Assembly: GCA_021158865.1 (NCBI GenBank)
Contig: JAGGSX010000105.1
Span: forward strand, 1-6,439
From: Thermoplasmata archaeon
GTDB taxonomy: Archaea > Thermoplasmatota > E2 > UBA202 > JdFR-43
Reading direction: 5' to 3'
Length of the DNA stretch: 6,439 nt
The translations under genes and the position numbers were made by a program. Positions 6,364-6,439 of this stretch are shown here, piece by piece; position 1 is the first letter of the stretch; every line of letters begins with the position of its first letter. Under the pieces are notes generated by a model. The model was not told the origin of the DNA. It made no database searches and worked only from the letters and a program-made list of their open reading frames with translations.

Positions 6364-6419
6364 AAGGAAAGATAGCATGTGAATCTTCCGCAGGGAGGCA
6401 CATATAAGCCTCCCAAGCC
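6359..6419 (+). other. Predicted three-way-junction RNA fold, unidentified
   Basis: GGCT (6359-6362) pairs with AGCC (6416-6419) and closes two hairpins. The first is GGAAAGAT/ATCTTCC (6366-6373 with 6383-6389, one bulged A, nine-base loop). The second is a perfect 7-bp GGGAGGC/GCCTCCC (6393-6399 with 6408-6414, eight-base loop). This stretch is richer in G and C than the rest of the window, which in AT-rich archaea often marks structured RNA. It does not match tRNA, RNase P, SRP or a riboswitch that I can recognise. It could be a 5' leader or regulator of a gene beginning near 6425, an sRNA, or part of the adjoining repeat. The strand is assumed. Confidence 0.3.
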
Positions 6420-6439
6420 ATAAGATGATGGTGATGAAC
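6401..6439 (+). promoter_or_regulatory. TATA-like element before a possible start at the right edge
   Basis: The loop of the GC-rich hairpin contains catataa (6401-6407), centred about 21-26 bp before the ATG codons at 6425 and 6428, the spacing seen for the other promoters here. The window ends after ATG ATG GTG ATG AAC, so this may be the start of a plus-strand gene. The string GTGATGA (6431-6437) also fits a C/D sRNA box C exactly, so an sRNA start is an alternative. Too little sequence remains to decide. Confidence 0.25.

Larger units (their letters stand above)
6235..6369. repeat. MITE-like or structured element bounded by a 17-bp inverted repeat
   Basis: TTCCTTCAGCCCTTTTT (6235-6251) is the reverse complement of AAAAAGGGCTCAAGGAA (6353-6369) except for one position. 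The arms enclose about 100 bases that contain further hairpins. The left arm can instead form a local hairpin (6241-6263, CAGC...GCTG with CTTTTT/AAAAAG), and part of the right arm can pair inside the second hairpin unit, so alternative folds compete. The element begins inside the methyltransferase gene, just after its conserved domain, and ends past the stop. It encodes no protein of its own. It may be a small non-autonomous mobile repeat or the closing stem of an RNA; no target-site duplication is clear. Confidence 0.5.

Noticed and set aside
6235..6369. CRISPR array
   Set aside because: Only two hairpin units lie in tandem, they differ from one another, and there are no unique spacers between them.
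6355..6420. tRNA gene
   Set aside because: There are two hairpins but no T-loop GTTCRA, no D-loop pattern and no seven-pair acceptor stem.
6340..6439. RNase P RNA or SRP RNA start
   Set aside because: A loose likeness (GGAAAG, CTTCCGC) was noticed, but the conserved core segments are absent or out of place.
6422..6439. Fluoride riboswitch
   Set aside because: GATGG resembles part of the consensus, but the following TTC and the rest of the pseudoknot pattern are not present in what can be seen.

Overview
The window reads as chromosomal DNA from an AT-rich archaeon. The evidence is an archaeal-type Trm1, a THEP1-like NTPase, a DUF1614 membrane protein, a Trm9-like methyltransferase, frequent ATA and AGA codons, no bacterial -35/-10 promoters, and TATA-like elements about 26 bp before start codons. 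A euryarchaeal or Thermoplasmatota-like host is plausible, but the lineage is inferred from gene content and style, not proven.

Layout. Positions 1-1449 hold a minus-strand pair, THEP1-like NTPase then Trm1 (tRNA m2,2G26 methyltransferase). They overlap by one base, and Trm1 runs off the left edge. A 50-bp divergent promoter (1450-1499) separates this pair from a plus-strand pair: a HAD-IB (SerB-like) phosphatase, most likely starting at GTG 1500, and a DUF1614 membrane protein one base downstream. A polysaccharide flippase of the RfbX/MATE-like type (2779-4302) has its own promoter and faces, across 7 bp, a minus-strand MFS transporter (4310-5455). A second divergent promoter region (5456-5589) leads right to a Trm9-like methyltransferase (5590-6333).

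The right end (about 6229-6439) is the least ordinary part. It contains a 17-base inverted repeat with one mismatch, two tandem hairpin units whose stems differ in a compensatory way, and a relatively GC-rich three-way-junction fold. A TATA-like element then precedes an ATG/box-C-like string at the window edge. The methyltransferase reading frame runs into this zone and gains a tail of roughly 37 residues beyond the usual family end, as if a small repeat or structured RNA element had been inserted at the gene's 3' end.

Functionally the window is a set of small housekeeping units: two tRNA methyltransferases on separate units, a nucleotide hydrolase, a small-molecule phosphatase, two multi-spanning transporters and one membrane protein of unknown role. 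No defence system, CRISPR array, transposase or biosynthetic cluster is visible. The best candidate for something undescribed is the repeat/RNA zone at the right end, followed by the phosphatase-DUF1614 pair.
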